A stretch of 64,000 nucleotides of DNA from Mycobacterium genavense ATCC 51234 (GCF_000526915.1 NZ_JAGZ01000001.1:310001-374000), one strand, 5' to 3'; counted from the first letter of the stretch, positions 41,116 through 54,418 are shown. Numbers and translations: made by a program. The notes: a model not told the origin generated them from the letters alone.

Positions 41116-42222
41116 ATGACGAGCGGCCTTCTCGAGTTCACCGTTGCACGCGCGTCCAATCCCGCCAGCGCCGCCCAACGTGACTCCATACTGGCCGACC
41201 CCGGATTCGGGAAGTTCTTCACCGACCACATGGTGTCCGTCGACTACGACGAGGGCCAGGGCTGGCACAACGCCCGGGTCATCCCGTACGGCCCGATCCA
41301 GCTGGACCCGTCGGCGATCGTGCTGCACTACGCCCAGGAGGTGTTCGAGGGCCTCAAGGCATACCGCTGGGCCGATGGTTCGGTCGTGTCATTTCGCCCG
41401 GACGCCAACGCCGCCCGGATGCGCGCGTCGGCCCGGCGGATCGCGATCCCCGAGCTGCCCGACGAGCTTTTCGTCGAATCCCTGCGCCAGCTTGTCGCGG
41501 TCGACAACGCATGGGTGCCCAGGGCCGGCGGCGAAGAGGCGCTGTATCTGCGGCCGTTCATCTTCGCGACCGAGCCCGGGCTGGGCGTCCGGCCGGCCAA
41601 GCACTACCGCTACCTGCTGATCGGTTCGCCGGCCGGCGCGTATTTCCGCAACGGCATCAACCCCGTCGACGTCTGGGTGTCGACGGATTACGTGCGGGCG
41701 TGCCCGGGCGGTACCGGCGCGGCCAAGTTCGGCGGCAACTACGCCGCGTCGCTGGTGGCGCAGGCCGAAGCTGCGGATAACGGTTGCGACCAAGTGGTTT
41801 GGCTCGATGCCGTCGAGCGCCGGTTCATCGAAGAGATGGGCGGCATGAACCTGTTCTTCGTGCTGGGCAGCGGCGGCACCTCCCGGCTGGTCACCCCGGA
41901 GCTGTCCGGCTCGCTGCTGCCGGGCATCACGCGGGACTCCTTGCTGCAGTTGGCGCTTGACGCCGGATTCTCGGTCGAAGAGCGCAAAATCGATATCGAC
42001 GAGTGGCAGAAGAAGGCGGCCGCGGGGGAGATCACCGAGGTATTCGCTTGCGGCACAGCGGCCGTCATCACGCCGGTCGGGCGGGTGAAGTACGCCGATA
42101 CCCAGTTCACCATCGCCGACGGTCAGCCGGGTGAAGTGACGATGGCCCTGCGCGACACGCTGACCCGCATTCAGCGGGGGACTTTCGCCGACACCCACGG
42201 CTGGATGACGCGCCTCGGCTAG
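41116..42222 (+). CDS. ilvE: branched-chain amino acid aminotransferase
   Basis: A 368-residue fold-type IV PLP transaminase catalysing the last step of Leu, Ile and Val synthesis. Motifs: [17 protein letters not shown] and [15 protein letters not shown] near the N-terminus, [15 protein letters not shown] with the PLP Lys, and [13 protein letters not shown] then [11 protein letters not shown] typical of the family. Also used in methionine regeneration in Mtb. Start ATG lacks a ribosome-binding site but follows a -10 directly (see 41104-41109). Confidence 0.96.
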   Translation: MTSGLLEFTVARASNPASAAQRDSILADPGFGKFFTDHMVSVDYDEGQGWHNARVIPYGPIQLDPSAIVLHYAQEVFEGLKAYRWADGSVVSFRPDANAARMRASARRIAIPELPDELFVESLRQLVAVDNAWVPRAGGEEALYLRPFIFATEPGLGVRPAKHYRYLLIGSPAGAYFRNGINPVDVWVSTDYVRACPGGTGAAKFGGNYAASLVAQAEAADNGCDQVVWLDAVERRFIEEMGGMNLFFVLGSGGTSRLVTPELSGSLLPGITRDSLLQLALDAGFSVEERKIDIDEWQKKAAAGEITEVFACGTAAVITPVGRVKYADTQFTIADGQPGEVTMALRDTLTRIQRGTFADTHGWMTRLG

Positions 42223-42281
42223 CTGGCCCGAGCGTGCAGCTGGCCGCGCGCTCGGCCGTCGCTGTCGGCCATTGCGGTCGG

Positions 42282-43034
42282 CTAGCAGCGGGCCAGCGCC
42301 GCGAGCGTGACGGCGCTAACCGTCGTGGTCAGTTCGATTGCGGCGCCCAGCACGTCGCCGTTGACGCCGCCGAAGCGGCGCACGCAATGGCGCACCAGCA
42401 CCGCGCCGCCGCACAACGCCAACATCACCGCCGACGGCCCCTGCCACGGTCGCGGGCCCGCCATCAGCGAAACCCCAAGCAGCACCACGACCCAACCGGC
42501 GACGACCAGCAGCGGCTGGGTGCCCGCGACGTGCACGCCCAGGGCGCTGCCGTCGGCCGCGGGCACTGAGCGACGGCAGGCCAGCACAACGCTTACCCGG
42601 CCTGCGACCACCGCCACGAGGATCGCGAGAAACCCGTGCGGCCCCGTCGACCCGAGTGCGGAAAATGCCGAGCCCTGCAACACGATTACCAGCACGACGG
42701 CAGCGACACCGAACGGCCCCGTCGACCCGTCGCGCATCACCGCCAGGGCGCGCTCCGGCGGCCCGTAGCAGCCCAGGCCGTCAGCCATATCGGCGACGCC
42801 GTCGATGTGCAGCCCGCGGGTCGCCAGCAAAAGTGCTGCCACCGCAAGCATTCCCGGTAGTGGGCTGGCCGCCCCGAAAGCCACGCAGCCGCCCCAGGTG
42901 ATGCCCGCGGCCAGCACTCCCAAGGCGGCCCCGACCACCGGCAGCGCGGTCATGGCGCCGCGGCCCATCGGGCCGGAAGCCGGTGCGGGCAAGACCGTTC
43001 CGAACGCGAAAGCCGTTGCCAGCGAACGAATCAC
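42282..43034 (-). CDS. cobS: cobalamin synthase (adenosylcobinamide-GDP ribazoletransferase)
   Basis: A 250-residue polytopic membrane enzyme that joins adenosylcobinamide-GDP to alpha-ribazole, the last assembly step of vitamin B12. The family signature [19 protein letters not shown] (metal-binding acidic residues) is present, with about six hydrophobic helices. GTG at 43034 overlaps the cobT stop (GTGA). Third gene of cobU-cobT-cobS. Confidence 0.95.
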   Translation of the reverse strand: MIRSLATAFAFGTVLPAPASGPMGRGAMTALPVVGAALGVLAAGITWGGCVAFGAASPLPGMLAVAALLLATRGLHIDGVADMADGLGCYGPPERALAVMRDGSTGPFGVAAVVLVIVLQGSAFSALGSTGPHGFLAILVAVVAGRVSVVLACRRSVPAADGSALGVHVAGTQPLLVVAGWVVVLLGVSLMAGPRPWQGPSAVMLALCGGAVLVRHCVRRFGGVNGDVLGAAIELTTTVSAVTLAALARC

Positions 43035-44095
43035 GTGGACGATACTGTTTCGCCGGGCCGGTCGGAGATGCCGGCCTCGGTGAACGTCGCCATCGACGTC
43101 AGCGTGGCCACCGCGGCGCGCAGCACCGGCAGCGCCAGCGCCGCGCCGCTGCCTTCGCCCAGCCGCATCCCCAGGTCCAGGATCGGGTCCAGGTCGAGCG
43201 CGGTCAGGGCCAGCGCATGCCCCGGTTCGGTGGACCGATGGCCGGCCTGCCACCACTGTCGCGCGTCCGGCGCCAACCGTTCGGCGACCAGGGCGGCGGC
43301 CGTCACCGCCATGCCGTCGAGCAGCAGCGGGGTGCGTCGCACCGCGGCTTGTGCGCAAAAGCCGGCCATCGCGGCCAGATCCGCTCCGCCGCAGGAGCGC
43401 AGCAGCGCGACGGGGTCCGGCAGCACCGGCTTCGACCGGAACAACGCGTCGCGGACCGCGGCCGTCTTGCGGGCCCAGCCGGCATCGTCGACGCCGGACC
43501 CGAAGCCGACCACCGCGACCGGTTCGGCGTTGGTCAGCGCCGCAACCAGCACCGCCGCCGCGGTGGTGTTCCCGATGCCCATGTCGCCGGCGATCAGCAG
43601 GTCGGCACCGGCGTCGACCTCTTCGTCGGCGATGCGCTGGCCCGCCGCGATCGCGGCGGCGGTCTCCTCGTCGGTCAACGCGTCCCGCACGGCGATATCG
43701 CCGCTGGACCGTCGCACCTTGTGGGCGCCGATCTGCTCCGAGAGCGGCTCGGCGTCCACGGCGAGGTCGGCGACGCGCACGGTCGCGTCGGCGATCGCGG
43801 CCAGCGTGTTGATCGCCGCGCCGCCGGCGTCGATGTTGGCGACCATCTGGGCGGTCACCTCCGGTGGGTACGCCGACACCCCGGAGCGGGTGACGCCGTG
43901 GTCGCCGGCGAACACCACCACCCGGGCACGCTCGAATTGTCTTGGCGGGCAATGGCCTTGGCAGGACGCGATCCAGACGGACAGGTCCTCGAGGCGGCCC
44001 AGGGCGCCGCGCGGCTTGGTCAGGGTGTCCTGGCGCTTGCGGGCAGCGGCCGCGGCGTCGGCGTCGGGCGGAGAGATCGGCGCGAATGCCATCAT
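43031..44095 (-). CDS. cobT: nicotinate-nucleotide-DMB phosphoribosyltransferase
   Basis: A 354-residue enzyme that makes alpha-ribazole phosphate from dimethylbenzimidazole and nicotinate mononucleotide. Motifs: [45 protein letters not shown] and, near the C-terminus, [16 protein letters not shown] with the catalytic Glu. ATG at 44095 overlaps the cobU stop (ATGA) and its stop overlaps cobS, so the three genes are translationally coupled. Confidence 0.95.
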   Translation of the reverse strand: MMAFAPISPPDADAAAAARKRQDTLTKPRGALGRLEDLSVWIASCQGHCPPRQFERARVVVFAGDHGVTRSGVSAYPPEVTAQMVANIDAGGAAINTLAAIADATVRVADLAVDAEPLSEQIGAHKVRRSSGDIAVRDALTDEETAAAIAAGQRIADEEVDAGADLLIAGDMGIGNTTAAAVLVAALTNAEPVAVVGFGSGVDDAGWARKTAAVRDALFRSKPVLPDPVALLRSCGGADLAAMAGFCAQAAVRRTPLLLDGMAVTAAALVAERLAPDARQWWQAGHRSTEPGHALALTALDLDPILDLGMRLGEGSGAALALPVLRAAVATLTSMATFTEAGISDRPGETVSST

Positions 44096-44628
44096 GCCTC
44101 GGACGGTTTGATCGAAAGCGGTTGACCGGCGACCACCAGCACCACGCGCTCGCACAGGGCCGCGACGCGCTGGTTGAGGGCGCCGAGTTCGTCGGCGAAC
44201 CGGCGCCCCGATGCGGTGGCCGGCACCACGGTCAACCCGACCTCGGGACTGACCAGCACCAGCGTGGCCTCGAACGCACCGACCGCGCCGAGCATTTCCT
44301 CGACGGGGGCGGCCACCGACCCGGTCTCCCAGGCCCGGTGGCGATCCAGGGTGCCGGTCAGCCAGCCGCCGAGGTCGTCGACGAGGGTCGGGGTGTCCGG
44401 TGACCGCAACAATTCGGTTGTGACGCAACGGGTTTCGACCATCGCCCAGTGCGCGGGCCGACGAGCGCGGTGTTTGGCGATCCGCTGTGCCCAGTCCTCG
44501 TCGGCCTGGTCGCAGCACCCGGAAGCCAGGTAGCGGACCTGCTGCCCGGGTGGCACCGACGCGGCGATGGCCTGCTCGGCCCACTCGGACTTGCCCGACC
44601 TGATCCCGCCGAGCACGAGGGTGCGCAC
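44092..44628 (-). CDS. cobU: adenosylcobinamide kinase/guanylyltransferase CobU
   Basis: A 178-residue enzyme that phosphorylates adenosylcobinamide and then adds GMP. The P-loop [12 protein letters not shown] lies at the N-terminus; DDLGGWLTG (Walker B-like) and [27 protein letters not shown] are family motifs. GTG at 44628 gives MRTLVLGG, the usual start; a TTG at 44652 would add 8 residues. As I recall, in Mtb cobU lies elsewhere, so the cobU-T-S cluster here is the more compact arrangement. Confidence 0.92.
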   Translation of the reverse strand: MRTLVLGGIRSGKSEWAEQAIAASVPPGQQVRYLASGCCDQADEDWAQRIAKHRARRPAHWAMVETRCVTTELLRSPDTPTLVDDLGGWLTGTLDRHRAWETGSVAAPVEEMLGAVGAFEATLVLVSPEVGLTVVPATASGRRFADELGALNQRVAALCERVVLVVAGQPLSIKPSEA

Positions 44629-44655
44629 TGGGGTCAGCAGGCTTTCCGGCAACGG

Positions 44656-45342
44656 CTATGCGACATTGCTGCCGCGCTCGACTTGGGGCCGGGGCGCCCG
44701 CATCCGACGCATCTGCGAAGCCCGGCCGGCGGCGTAAAGGCCTAACTTCCACCGGCTTTCGGTGTTGCTCGGGAACTTCGCGTCGACCAGCCTGCTGACC
44801 TTGCGACCCAGGATCAGGCCGTCGATGCCCATGATCAAGGTGATCACCAGCATCGCCGGCGAGATGTAGACCTGCAGCTGCGGAGCGCCGAACATGATGA
44901 ACAGCAGCGCCAGTGTCGCGGGCATGAACAGGCCGAGCACGTTGCGTCGGGCATCCACCACGTCGCGCACATACCGGCGGATCGGACCCTGGTCGCGCGG
45001 CAGCAGGTACGCCTCTTCGCCCGCCATCATGCGTTCGCGGCGATCTGTCATCCGGGCCCGGCTGGCGGTGCGCTCGGCCTTGCGCTCCTCGCGGCTGAGC
45101 TTGGGTCCGGCCAGCGATTTGCGGCGAGCCCGCGCCTCGGCGGCGGTCTTGGGAGCCGGGGCGACAGGGCCCTTCTTGGCATTTCGCCGGGCGGCTTCGC
45201 GCTTGGGAGTGGGCCTGCCCTTGGGGCCGGTCCTGGCCGACCCGCGAGACGCAGTGTCAACGACGGTGTCGGGCTCGGCGGGCGCCACCAGATCGCCTTC
45301 GCCGACCTCCGCTTGGGTTTTCCTACGGCCCAACAACTTCAC
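44656..45342 (-). CDS. DUF3043 membrane protein (Rv2206)
   Basis: A 228-residue protein. A basic, Ala/Arg/Lys-rich cytosolic N-terminus (about 130 residues, including [27 protein letters not shown]) is followed by two transmembrane helices ([18 protein letters not shown] and [19 protein letters not shown]) and a short tail. The family is found across actinobacteria; function unknown. GTG at 45342 (MKLLGRRK) is chosen as the usual start. Upstream of cobU on the same strand. Confidence 0.85.
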   Translation of the reverse strand: MKLLGRRKTQAEVGEGDLVAPAEPDTVVDTASRGSARTGPKGRPTPKREAARRNAKKGPVAPAPKTAAEARARRKSLAGPKLSREERKAERTASRARMTDRRERMMAGEEAYLLPRDQGPIRRYVRDVVDARRNVLGLFMPATLALLFIMFGAPQLQVYISPAMLVITLIMGIDGLILGRKVSRLVDAKFPSNTESRWKLGLYAAGRASQMRRMRAPRPQVERGSNVA

Positions 45343-45534
45343 AACCGCCAGGTTACTTCGCGGCCGGCCCCGTTTGATGAATGGGCCCGTCAGGCATCGC
45401 GATAGCTCTGCGGCCACGCGACAATTGGACCTACCCTTAACGGTGATGAACGGCTACGGGTGATGAATGACGGCTCGATGGCCTCGGATGATGTTGCCAA
45501 TGGCGTTTCTCCGGGTCGTTTGCAATTGCCGGCT

Positions 45535-46611
45535 ATGCGGGTGTTGGTGGCCCCGGATTGCTACGGCGACAGTCTTTCGGCGCTGGAGGCTGCCGCCGCC
45601 ATCGCGACCGGCTGGACCCGGTCGCGCCCGGGCGACCAGTTCATCGTCGCCCCGCAGTCCGACGGCGGTCCGGGTTTCATCGAGGTGCTGGCCAATCGGA
45701 TAGGGCAGAAGCGGCACATCGAGGTGATCGGGCCGCTGGACGCCACGGTGGATGCCGAGTGGGTGTGGGATCCGGAGACGGCGACCGCCTACCTGGAGAT
45801 CGCCCAGGCGTGCGGTCTGGCCCTGCTAGGGCGGCCGGTCGACCCGGAGACCGCGCTGACGGCACACAGCAGGGGAGTCGGACAGCTGATCGCCGAGGCG
45901 CTTCGGGTCGGAGCCAAGCGGATCGTGGTGGGCCTGGGCGGCAGCGCGTGCACCGACGGCGGCCAAGGCATGATCGCCGAGCTGGGCGGCCTGGGAGTCG
46001 CTCGGCACCAACTGGCCGACGTCGAGCTGATCGCCGCCTCGGACACCGAGTATCCGCTGGTGGGGCCCTGGGGCGCGGCCCGCGTGTTCGGCCCGCAGAA
46101 AGGCGCCGAAACCGCCACGGTCGCGGCGCTGGAAGTCCGCCTCGAGGCGTGGGCGCTGCACCTGGAGGCCGTGGCCGGGCGCGACGTCAGCTCCGAGCCG
46201 GGGGCCGGGGCAGCCGGCGGTATCGGCGCGGGCCTGCTGGCGCTCGGCGGCCGCTGCGAGTCCGGTGCCGCGATCATCGCCGAGCACACCCATCTGGCCG
46301 ACGACCTCGATATCGCCGAACTGATCGTCACCGGCGAAGGCAAGTTCGACGAACAGTCGCTGCACGGGAAGGTGGTCGGCTCGCTGGCGGCGGCCGCCGG
46401 CCCGCTGGGAATTCCGGTGATCGTGCTGGCCGGACAGGTCGGACTGGACAAATCCGCGGTGCGAACGGCGGGCATCATGTCCGCGCTGTCGATCGCCGAA
46501 TACGCGGGCTCGGTCGGCTTGGCGCTGGCCGACGCGGCAAACCAGCTGATGGGATTAGCGTCACAGGTGGCGGCGCGACTCGGGAATAGCGGTCCTGCGA
46601 GGTACCGTTGA
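45535..46611 (+). CDS. glycerate kinase (Rv2205c)
   Basis: A 358-residue GckA/GlxK-type kinase that phosphorylates D-glycerate. [20 protein letters not shown] at the N-terminus, [29 protein letters not shown] and [17 protein letters not shown] are family signatures. ATG at 45535 starts the first strand directly, and the length equals Mtb Rv2205c as I recall; an open 25-codon extension upstream is not conserved in pattern. A short hairpin (ACCCGA/TCGGGT, 46625-46641) follows. Confidence 0.9.
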   Translation: MRVLVAPDCYGDSLSALEAAAAIATGWTRSRPGDQFIVAPQSDGGPGFIEVLANRIGQKRHIEVIGPLDATVDAEWVWDPETATAYLEIAQACGLALLGRPVDPETALTAHSRGVGQLIAEALRVGAKRIVVGLGGSACTDGGQGMIAELGGLGVARHQLADVELIAASDTEYPLVGPWGAARVFGPQKGAETATVAALEVRLEAWALHLEAVAGRDVSSEPGAGAAGGIGAGLLALGGRCESGAAIIAEHTHLADDLDIAELIVTGEGKFDEQSLHGKVVGSLAAAAGPLGIPVIVLAGQVGLDKSAVRTAGIMSALSIAEYAGSVGLALADAANQLMGLASQVAARLGNSGPARYR

Positions 46612-46681
46612 GGCATTGGGTTTTACCCGAGTGGTTCGGGTGCCCGGGCACCTACCCAACAACAGGCATGTAGGAGACACA

Positions 46682-47038
46682 ATGACAGTGCAGAACGAGT
46701 CGACCGCCAAGACCCATGGCGTAATCCTGACCGAGGCCGCCGCCACCAAGGCGAAGTCCCTGCTGGACCAGGAGGGACGCGACGACCTGGCGCTGCGTAT
46801 CGCAGTCCAGCCGGGCGGATGCGCCGGCCTGCGCTACAACCTGTTCTTCGACGACCGTTCGCTGGACGGCGACCTGACCGCCGACTTCGGCGGTGTGACG
46901 CTGACGGTGGACCGGATGAGCGCCCCGTACGTGGAAGGCGCGTCGATCGACTTCGTCGACACCATCGAGAAGCAGGGCTTCACCATCGACAATCCGAACG
47001 CCACGGGTTCTTGCGCCTGCGGGGACTCCTTCAACTGA
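46682..47038 (+). CDS. HesB/IscA/ErpA-type iron-sulfur carrier (Rv2204c)
   Basis: A 118-residue A-type carrier that delivers Fe-S clusters to target enzymes. The three conserved Cys are present in GGCAGLRY and SCACGDSF (CxC). LTEAAATKAKSLL and DFVDTIEKQGFTIDNPNA fit the fold. ATG at 46682 follows AGGAGA. Possible clients in this window include LipA and QcrA (inference). Confidence 0.92.
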   Translation: MTVQNESTAKTHGVILTEAAATKAKSLLDQEGRDDLALRIAVQPGGCAGLRYNLFFDDRSLDGDLTADFGGVTLTVDRMSAPYVEGASIDFVDTIEKQGFTIDNPNATGSCACGDSFN

Positions 47039-47048
47039 GCCGGACGGG

Positions 47049-48870
<1,822 letters not shown>

Positions 48871-48876
48871 GCCGCT

Positions 48877-48956
48877 CGGGCCGGGCGTTCAGGGTGAACG
48901 CACGGCTTTGGTCGTGCGTTGAGGGCGGCCAGGATTCACACTGAACGCGCGGCCCG
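48877..48956. terminator. nested inverted repeat between adoK and asnB
   Basis: Outer arms 48877-48898 and 48935-48956 pair at 20 of 22 positions. Inside, AACGCACG (48897-48904) pairs perfectly with CGTGCGTT (48913-48920). The genes converge on it, so it probably terminates both. It could belong to a dispersed palindromic repeat family. Confidence 0.65.
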
Positions 48957-48968
48957 CCGGCCCGCGGG

Positions 48969-50939
48969 CTAGAGCTGCACCGGGTAGACCGGCTCGCTGA
49001 TCCGGGGCACCACACTGTGCTCGACGAAGATCGCGTGCCAGAGCATGAAGATCAGCACCGTCCAAAGCCGGCGGCTGTGATCGCTGACGCCGTTGCGGTG
49101 TTCGTCGAGCATGCGGCGCACGGCGGCGGTGTCGACCAAATGACCGGCCTGCGAAGCGTCCACCGTCGCGTAGGCCCACTCCAGCAGTTCGCCGGCGCGC
49201 AGCCAATGCCGGATCGGCACCGGGAACCCCAGCTTGGGCCGGTGCAGCACGTGGGCGGGGACGATGGGTTCCAGCGCCCGGCGCAGCGCGTACTTCGTCG
49301 TCGTGCGGGTGATCTTCGCCTCGACGGGTAACCGGGACGCGACGGCGAACACCTCGGGGTCCAGAAACGGCACCCGAAGCTCCAGCGAGTTGGCCATCGT
49401 CATCTTGTCGGCCTTGACCAGAATGTCGCCGCGCAGCCAGGTGAACAGGTCGACATGCTGCATGCGCGCCACCGGATCCCAGCCCGCCGATTCGGTGTAC
49501 ACCGGGGCCGTCACGTCGGTGTGCGTCCACTCCGCGCGGAACCCGGGCAACACGTCGCGCAGCTGCGCGTCGGAGAAGTTGCGGGCATTGCCGTAGTAGC
49601 GCTCCTCGAGCGTCAGCGAACCGCGATGCAGCAGGCTCTTGCCGCGCATGCCGTCGGGCAGCGACTTGGAGACCCGGCCCATAAAACGCCGCAGTGGCCG
49701 CGGCAGATAGTCAAAAGGCTTCAGCGCCAACGGTTCTCGATAGATCGTGTAGCCGCCGAACAGCTCGTCGGCACCCTCGCCGGAGAGCACCACCTTGACG
49801 TGCTTGCGGGCCTCGCGGGCGACGAAGAACAGCGGGACCAGTGCCGGGTCGGCGACCGGTTCGTCGAGGTACCAGACGATCTCAGGCAGGGCGGCGACGA
49901 ACTCGCCCGCGCTGACCACCTTGGCGATGTGGCGCGCCCCGATCACCTCGGCCGAGGCCACCGCGACGTCGATCTCGGAGAATCCCTCGCGCTCGAAGCC
50001 GGTGGTGAACGTGATCAGCCGGGGGTTGTGCCGGATGGCCAGCGCCGCGATCGCGGTGGAGTCGATGCCGCCGGACAGGAACGCCCCAACCGTGACGTCG
50101 GCGCGCATGTGCTTGGCCACCGAATCCTCGAGCACCGCGGTGATCTCGTCGTAGCGGGCCTGCGCGGTGTCGCGGGTCAACGGCACCGCGGCGAAGCGCG
50201 GCGCGAAGTAGCGGGTGACCCGCGGCGCTGACCCGGGCCGGATCCGGGCGTAGCAGCCCGATTCGAGTCGGCGCACGCCGCGGTGCAGCGTCTCGGGCTC
50301 CGGCACGTACTGCAGCCCGGTGTAGTGCTGGACGGCTCGGCTGTCGATCGCGGTGTCGAATCCCACCAGCTCGACCAGATCCAGCAGACATTTCTTCTCG
50401 CTGGCCACCGCGGTGCCGCCGGCGCCGGTCGCCATGAACAGCGGCTTGATGCCGAAAGGGTCACGGGCGCAGAACAATTCGCGCGTGACGGTGTCCCAGA
50501 GGGCGAACGCGAACATGCCGCGCAGCCGGGTCAACACCTCGGTACCCCAGTGGTGGTAGCCGGCGACGATCGCCTCGCCGTCCCCGTCGGTGGTGAACGC
50601 GGCCCCGTGCCGGGCGGTGAGCTCGTCGCGCAGCTCGAGGTAGTTGTAGATCTCGCCGTTGAACACCAGCACGTAGCGGTCGGGCGCGTCGGGCGGCCCC
50701 CAGCGCAGCGGCTGATGTGAATGCTCGATATCGATGATCGACAGCCGGTTGAAGCTGAACACGACCGACCCGTCGGCGCCCAGATCCGTCCAGGTGCCCG
50801 GCTCGTCGGGGCCGCGGTGGCGCATCAGATGCGACGAGCGGGCCACGGCGCTGTCGGTCCGTGCCGCGGCGGCCGCGTGATCGGAGCCGCTCGCAGCCGG
50901 GCCGGCCGGGTCCGCGACGAACGCCAGCAGTCCACACAC
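48969..50939 (-). CDS. asnB: glutamine-hydrolysing asparagine synthetase
   Basis: A 656-residue amidotransferase. The N-terminal Ntn-hydrolase domain begins [10 protein letters not shown], with Cys2 as the glutaminase nucleophile, and has RGPDEPGTW and [12 protein letters not shown]. The C-terminal synthetase domain has the PPi-loop [18 protein letters not shown] and [15 protein letters not shown] at 50939 is required to place Cys2 after initiator removal. It is divergent from ctaC. In Mtb (Rv2201) the gene is reported as important for growth. Confidence 0.96.
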   Translation of the reverse strand: MCGLLAFVADPAGPAASGSDHAAAAARTDSAVARSSHLMRHRGPDEPGTWTDLGADGSVVFSFNRLSIIDIEHSHQPLRWGPPDAPDRYVLVFNGEIYNYLELRDELTARHGAAFTTDGDGEAIVAGYHHWGTEVLTRLRGMFAFALWDTVTRELFCARDPFGIKPLFMATGAGGTAVASEKKCLLDLVELVGFDTAIDSRAVQHYTGLQYVPEPETLHRGVRRLESGCYARIRPGSAPRVTRYFAPRFAAVPLTRDTAQARYDEITAVLEDSVAKHMRADVTVGAFLSGGIDSTAIAALAIRHNPRLITFTTGFEREGFSEIDVAVASAEVIGARHIAKVVSAGEFVAALPEIVWYLDEPVADPALVPLFFVAREARKHVKVVLSGEGADELFGGYTIYREPLALKPFDYLPRPLRRFMGRVSKSLPDGMRGKSLLHRGSLTLEERYYGNARNFSDAQLRDVLPGFRAEWTHTDVTAPVYTESAGWDPVARMQHVDLFTWLRGDILVKADKMTMANSLELRVPFLDPEVFAVASRLPVEAKITRTTTKYALRRALEPIVPAHVLHRPKLGFPVPIRHWLRAGELLEWAYATVDASQAGHLVDTAAVRRMLDEHRNGVSDHSRRLWTVLIFMLWHAIFVEHSVVPRISEPVYPVQL

Positions 50940-51094
50940 GGCCACCAAGTATGCCATACTTCGGCGATCGTTGGGGGCGCCGCACCGGGCCGGTCGCGCC
51001 GACGCGGCGGCCGACGGGCCGGGGTTTTGGTCGCCGCGCCGAGCGGCGTGGTCTACGCTACGTAGTATTCGACGTTCGAGCAGGAGGCGCCAAC

Positions 51095-52195
51095 GTGACA
51101 CCCGGCGGGCAATTCCGTTCGCAGCGTTTGTCGCAGGGCATATTTCAGCGCCGTTCGCCAGACGCACCCAGGGGTCTTTCCTGTCGACTTCGACCACTGG
51201 CGCTGGCCGCGACGCTGGGTGTGCTGGCACTGACCCTCAGCGGATGCAGCTGGCAGACGGTGTTCGGGCTGGGCTGGCCCGAGGGCATCACCCCGCAGGC
51301 CCACCTCAACCGGGAGCTGTGGATCGGCGCGGTGATCGCTTCGCTGGTCGTCGGTGCCACCGTGTGGGGCCTGATCTTCTGGTCGTCGGCGTTCCACCGC
51401 AAGAGGGTGTCGGACACCGAGCTGCCCCGCCAGTTCGGCTACAACATGCCGCTCGAGCTGGTGCTGACGGTGACGCCGTTCCTGATCATCTCGGTGCTGT
51501 TCTACTTCACCGTCGTGGTGCAGGAGAAGATGCTGCATCTGGACAAGAACCCCGAAGTTGTGATCGACGTCACGGCGTTCCAGTGGAACTGGAAGTTCGG
51601 CTATCAGAGCGTCAACTTCAAGGACGGCACGCTCAGCTACGACGGTGCCGACGAGGCCCGCAAAAAGGCGATGGTCTCCAAGCCGGAGGGCAAGGACGAG
51701 CACGGCGAGGAGCGCGTCGGGCCGGTGCACGGGATCAACCTCGAAGACCGGACCTATCTGGGCTTCGACAAGGTCGAAACCCTGGGAACGCCTTCCGAGA
51801 TTCCGGTGCTGGTGCTTCCGGCCGGCAAGCGCATCGAATTCGTTTTGAATTCGGCCGACGTGATCCATACCTTCTGGGTGCCGGAGTTCCTGTTCAAGCG
51901 CGACGTGATACCGCATCCCAAGGAAAACAACTCCGTCAACGTCTTCCAGGTCGAAGAGATCCAGAAGACCGGCGCTTTCGTGGGTCACTGCGCCGAGTTC
52001 TGCGGCACCTATCACTCGATGATGAACTTCGAGGTCCGGGTCGTCGAGCCCAATGACTTCAAGGCCTATCTGCAGCAACGGATCGACGGAAAGACGAATG
52101 CCCAAGCGTTGCAGGCGATCGCCCAGTCACCGGTAGCGGTGACCACCCACCCGTTCGACACCCGCCGCGGTGAACTGACCCAACCAATAGGTTAG
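51095..52195 (+). CDS. ctaC: cytochrome aa3 oxidase subunit II
   Basis: A 366-residue lipoprotein subunit (lipobox LSGC) of the terminal oxidase. Two transmembrane helices ([20 protein letters not shown] and [19 protein letters not shown]) lead to a periplasmic cupredoxin domain whose CuA ligands are visible in [10 protein letters not shown] and [14 protein letters not shown]. It takes electrons from the QcrC cytochrome. GTG at 51095 follows CAGGAGG. ctaF follows 8 bp downstream. Confidence 0.96.
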   Translation: MTPGGQFRSQRLSQGIFQRRSPDAPRGLSCRLRPLALAATLGVLALTLSGCSWQTVFGLGWPEGITPQAHLNRELWIGAVIASLVVGATVWGLIFWSSAFHRKRVSDTELPRQFGYNMPLELVLTVTPFLIISVLFYFTVVVQEKMLHLDKNPEVVIDVTAFQWNWKFGYQSVNFKDGTLSYDGADEARKKAMVSKPEGKDEHGEERVGPVHGINLEDRTYLGFDKVETLGTPSEIPVLVLPAGKRIEFVLNSADVIHTFWVPEFLFKRDVIPHPKENNSVNVFQVEEIQKTGAFVGHCAEFCGTYHSMMNFEVRVVEPNDFKAYLQQRIDGKTNAQALQAIAQSPVAVTTHPFDTRRGELTQPIG

Positions 52196-52203
52196 GACAC
52201 GCA

Positions 52204-52623
52204 ATGCATATCGAAGCGAGGCTGTTCGAGTTCATCGCCGCGTTCTTCGTCGTCACCGCGGTGCTCTACGGGGTGCTGACCGCGATGTTCGCCACCGGTG
52301 GTGAAGAGTGGGCGGGCACCACCGCGCTGGCGCTGACCGGCGGCCTGGCATTGATCACGGCCACCTTCTTCCGGTTCGTGGCTCGCCGCCTCGACACCCG
52401 GCCCGAGGACTACGAGGGCGCCGAAATCAGCGACGGTGCAGGAGAATTGGGATTCTTCGCCCCGCGTAGCTGGTGGCCGCTGTTGCTTGCGCTGTCCGGC
52501 TCGGTCGCCGCGGTGGGCATCGCGCTGTGGCTGCCGTGGCTGATCGTTGCCGGCGTCGCGTTCATCCTTGCCTCGGCGGCCGGATTGGTCTTCGAGTACT
52601 ACGTAGGCCCAGAGAAGCACTGA
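52204..52623 (+). CDS. ctaF: cytochrome oxidase subunit IV, CtaF
   Basis: A 139-residue actinobacterial subunit IV with four hydrophobic helices ([82 protein letters not shown]). It stabilises the aa3 oxidase in the bcc-aa3 supercomplex. Directly downstream of ctaC, same operon. Confidence 0.95.
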   Translation: MHIEARLFEFIAAFFVVTAVLYGVLTAMFATGGEEWAGTTALALTGGLALITATFFRFVARRLDTRPEDYEGAEISDGAGELGFFAPRSWWPLLLALSGSVAAVGIALWLPWLIVAGVAFILASAAGLVFEYYVGPEKH

Positions 52624-52805
52624 TTTGCATCTCAAAGGTAACAATCCGGGCATCAGTTGAGCTGTCGCCCGTTCGCCAAGACTTCTTTGCGCTACTCGGT
52701 TCGGTAGGGTTTTCGCAGGCACATGAGAATCTCCCGATCGCGCGCGACACGAGGTACCCCTGAAGCCCCGTGCGCAGGTGAGGCAGTTGGATAGGGCAGG
52801 CAGAC

Positions 52806-53786
52806 ATGAGCGGGCCGAAACACCCGGGATGGGAACCCGACGAATCCGATTCCGCCAGGGTGGTCGACGACGAACCGCATTCCGGTAGCGAGCCCGGCGA
52901 TGAATTCGACGACCACGACCAGGCCTTACACGCCGAACCGTTCGGCGACAGCGACGCAATACCGGCGGCAGAGACCGGTCAGACGGACGCGTATTCGCGC
53001 GCGTACTCCGCTCCCGAGTCCGAGCATTTCATCAGCGGCTCCTATCTGCCGGCCGACCTGAGGCTTTACGACTACGAGAACTACGACGACGCATCCGACG
53101 ACGACGACCACGGCACGCCCCGCTGGCCGTGGGTGGTCGGGGTGGCGGCCATCGTGGCCGCGATCGCGCTGGTGGTCTCGGTGTCGCTGCTGTTCGCCCG
53201 CACCGACACCAGCCAACTCGCCAACCCGGGCACCAGCACCTCGACGACGCAGCCGATGCAGGACGAAATCACCACGACCAAACCGCCGCCCCCACCTCCG
53301 CCGCCGCCACCTCCGCCGCCACCGCCCCCGACAGCTACGGAGACCCAGACTGTGACGGTGACGCCGCCGCCACCTCCGCCGCCGCCACCTCCCGCGCCGT
53401 CCACCACACCCGCGCCGGCCACCACACCCGCGCCGGCCACCACACCCTCGCCGGCCACCACGTCGGCCACCGCCGCCCTGCCTCCAGCGCCCCCGCCGCC
53501 GACGACGCCGGCCGGTCCGCGACAGGTCACCTATTCGGTGACGGGGACCAAGGCGCCGGGCGACATCATCTCGGTGACCTACGTCGACGCCTCCGGCCGC
53601 TCCCGCACCCAGCACAACGTGTACATCCCGTGGTCCATGACGGTCACGCCGATCTCGCAATCCGACGTCGGCTCGGTGCAGGCGTCCAGCCTGTTCCGGG
53701 TCAGCCGGCTCAACTGCTCGATCACCACCAGCGACGGCACGGTGCTGTCGGCGAACAACGCCGACCAGCCCCAGACGAGTTGCTGA
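52806..53786 (+). CDS. mmpS3: MmpS3 membrane protein with polyproline outer linker
   Basis: A 326-residue MmpS-family protein. A long acidic cytosolic N-terminus (about 105 residues) precedes a single transmembrane helix (about residues 108-131). A polyproline and Thr/Pro/Ala-rich linker follows, then a C-terminal MmpS beta-sandwich ([29 protein letters not shown], ending with paired Cys in [10 protein letters not shown] and QPQTSC). Unlike other MmpS proteins it has no MmpL neighbour. It sits among respiratory genes as in Mtb (Rv2198c); role in cell-envelope elongation or division is suggested in the literature. Stop overlaps the next ATG. Confidence 0.92.
   Translation: MSGPKHPGWEPDESDSARVVDDEPHSGSEPGDEFDDHDQALHAEPFGDSDAIPAAETGQTDAYSRAYSAPESEHFISGSYLPADLRLYDYENYDDASDDDDHGTPRWPWVVGVAAIVAAIALVVSVSLLFARTDTSQLANPGTSTSTTQPMQDEITTTKPPPPPPPPPPPPPPPPTATETQTVTVTPPPPPPPPPPAPSTTPAPATTPAPATTPSPATTSATAALPPAPPPPTTPAGPRQVTYSVTGTKAPGDIISVTYVDASGRSRTQHNVYIPWSMTVTPISQSDVGSVQASSLFRVSRLNCSITTSDGTVLSANNADQPQTSC
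53403..53456 (+). repeat. three 18-bp tandem repeats in mmpS3
   Basis: Three units of 18 bp (the third differs at one base) coding for Thr-Thr-Pro-Ala-Pro-Ala, followed by a shorter degenerate copy. They lengthen the outer linker of MmpS3 and may vary between strains. Confidence 0.8.
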
Positions 53787-54418
53787 TGGTCAGCAGATAC
53801 TCCGCGTATCGACGCGGGTCCGACACCGTTCCGCCGGATGTCATCGATCGACTTCTGCTGGGCACCTGCGCCGCGATCTGGCTGCTGTTGCTGGGCGTCA
53901 GCGTGGCCGCTGCCGTCGCGCTGGCCGAGCTGGGCGGCGGTCTGCACAGCGCGGCCCGGAACACCCACGGCACGCCGTGGGTGTTGTACACGGTGATCGT
54001 CGTGTCCGCCCTGATCATCGCCGGGGCCATCCCGGTGCTGTTGCGGGCGCGGCGGCTGACCAAGACCGAACCGCCGATCGTCCGGTCGACCGCCCTACAG
54101 GGCCGCCCGCCGCTCCGGCAGTCCACCACCCGCACCGTCGTCGAGCGAGTGCGCCCGCAGCATGCCCAGAAAACCGGCGATACCGGGGAGTGGTCCGGCG
54201 AGGCCGTGGACCGAATCTTCTTGCGCGGCATCGTCGTTTTGACCGGCACGATGGGTATCGCGCTGATTGCCGTCGCCGCCGCGACCTATTCGATGGCCAT
54301 CACGCAGGACGGTCTGTCGTGGACCGGTTACGGGCTGGCCGCGGCCGTCACCGCGGCGATGCCGGTGATCGAGTGGCTCTATGTCCGGCAGCTACTCCGC
54401 GAAACCGCCGCAACCTAG
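53786..54418 (+). CDS. membrane protein of the ctaC-mmpS3 cluster (Rv2197c)
   Basis: A 210-residue protein with four transmembrane helices in two pairs: LLLGTCAAIWLLLLGVSVAA and LYTVIVVSALIIAGAIPVLL, then a basic cytosolic loop, then IVVLTGTMGIALIAVAAATY and YGLAAAVTAAMPVIEWLY. ATG overlaps the mmpS3 stop (TGATG), so translation is coupled and the two products may work together. DUF2561-type mycobacterial family; function unknown. Confidence 0.85.
   Translation: MVSRYSAYRRGSDTVPPDVIDRLLLGTCAAIWLLLLGVSVAAAVALAELGGGLHSAARNTHGTPWVLYTVIVVSALIIAGAIPVLLRARRLTKTEPPIVRSTALQGRPPLRQSTTRTVVERVRPQHAQKTGDTGEWSGEAVDRIFLRGIVVLTGTMGIALIAVAAATYSMAITQDGLSWTGYGLAAAVTAAMPVIEWLYVRQLLRETAAT

Noticed and set aside
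53280..53470. Short repeats in mmpS3 as a possible CRISPR or minisatellite array
   Set aside because: The repeats are 18 bp, contiguous, without spacers, and code in frame for a Pro/Thr/Ala linker.
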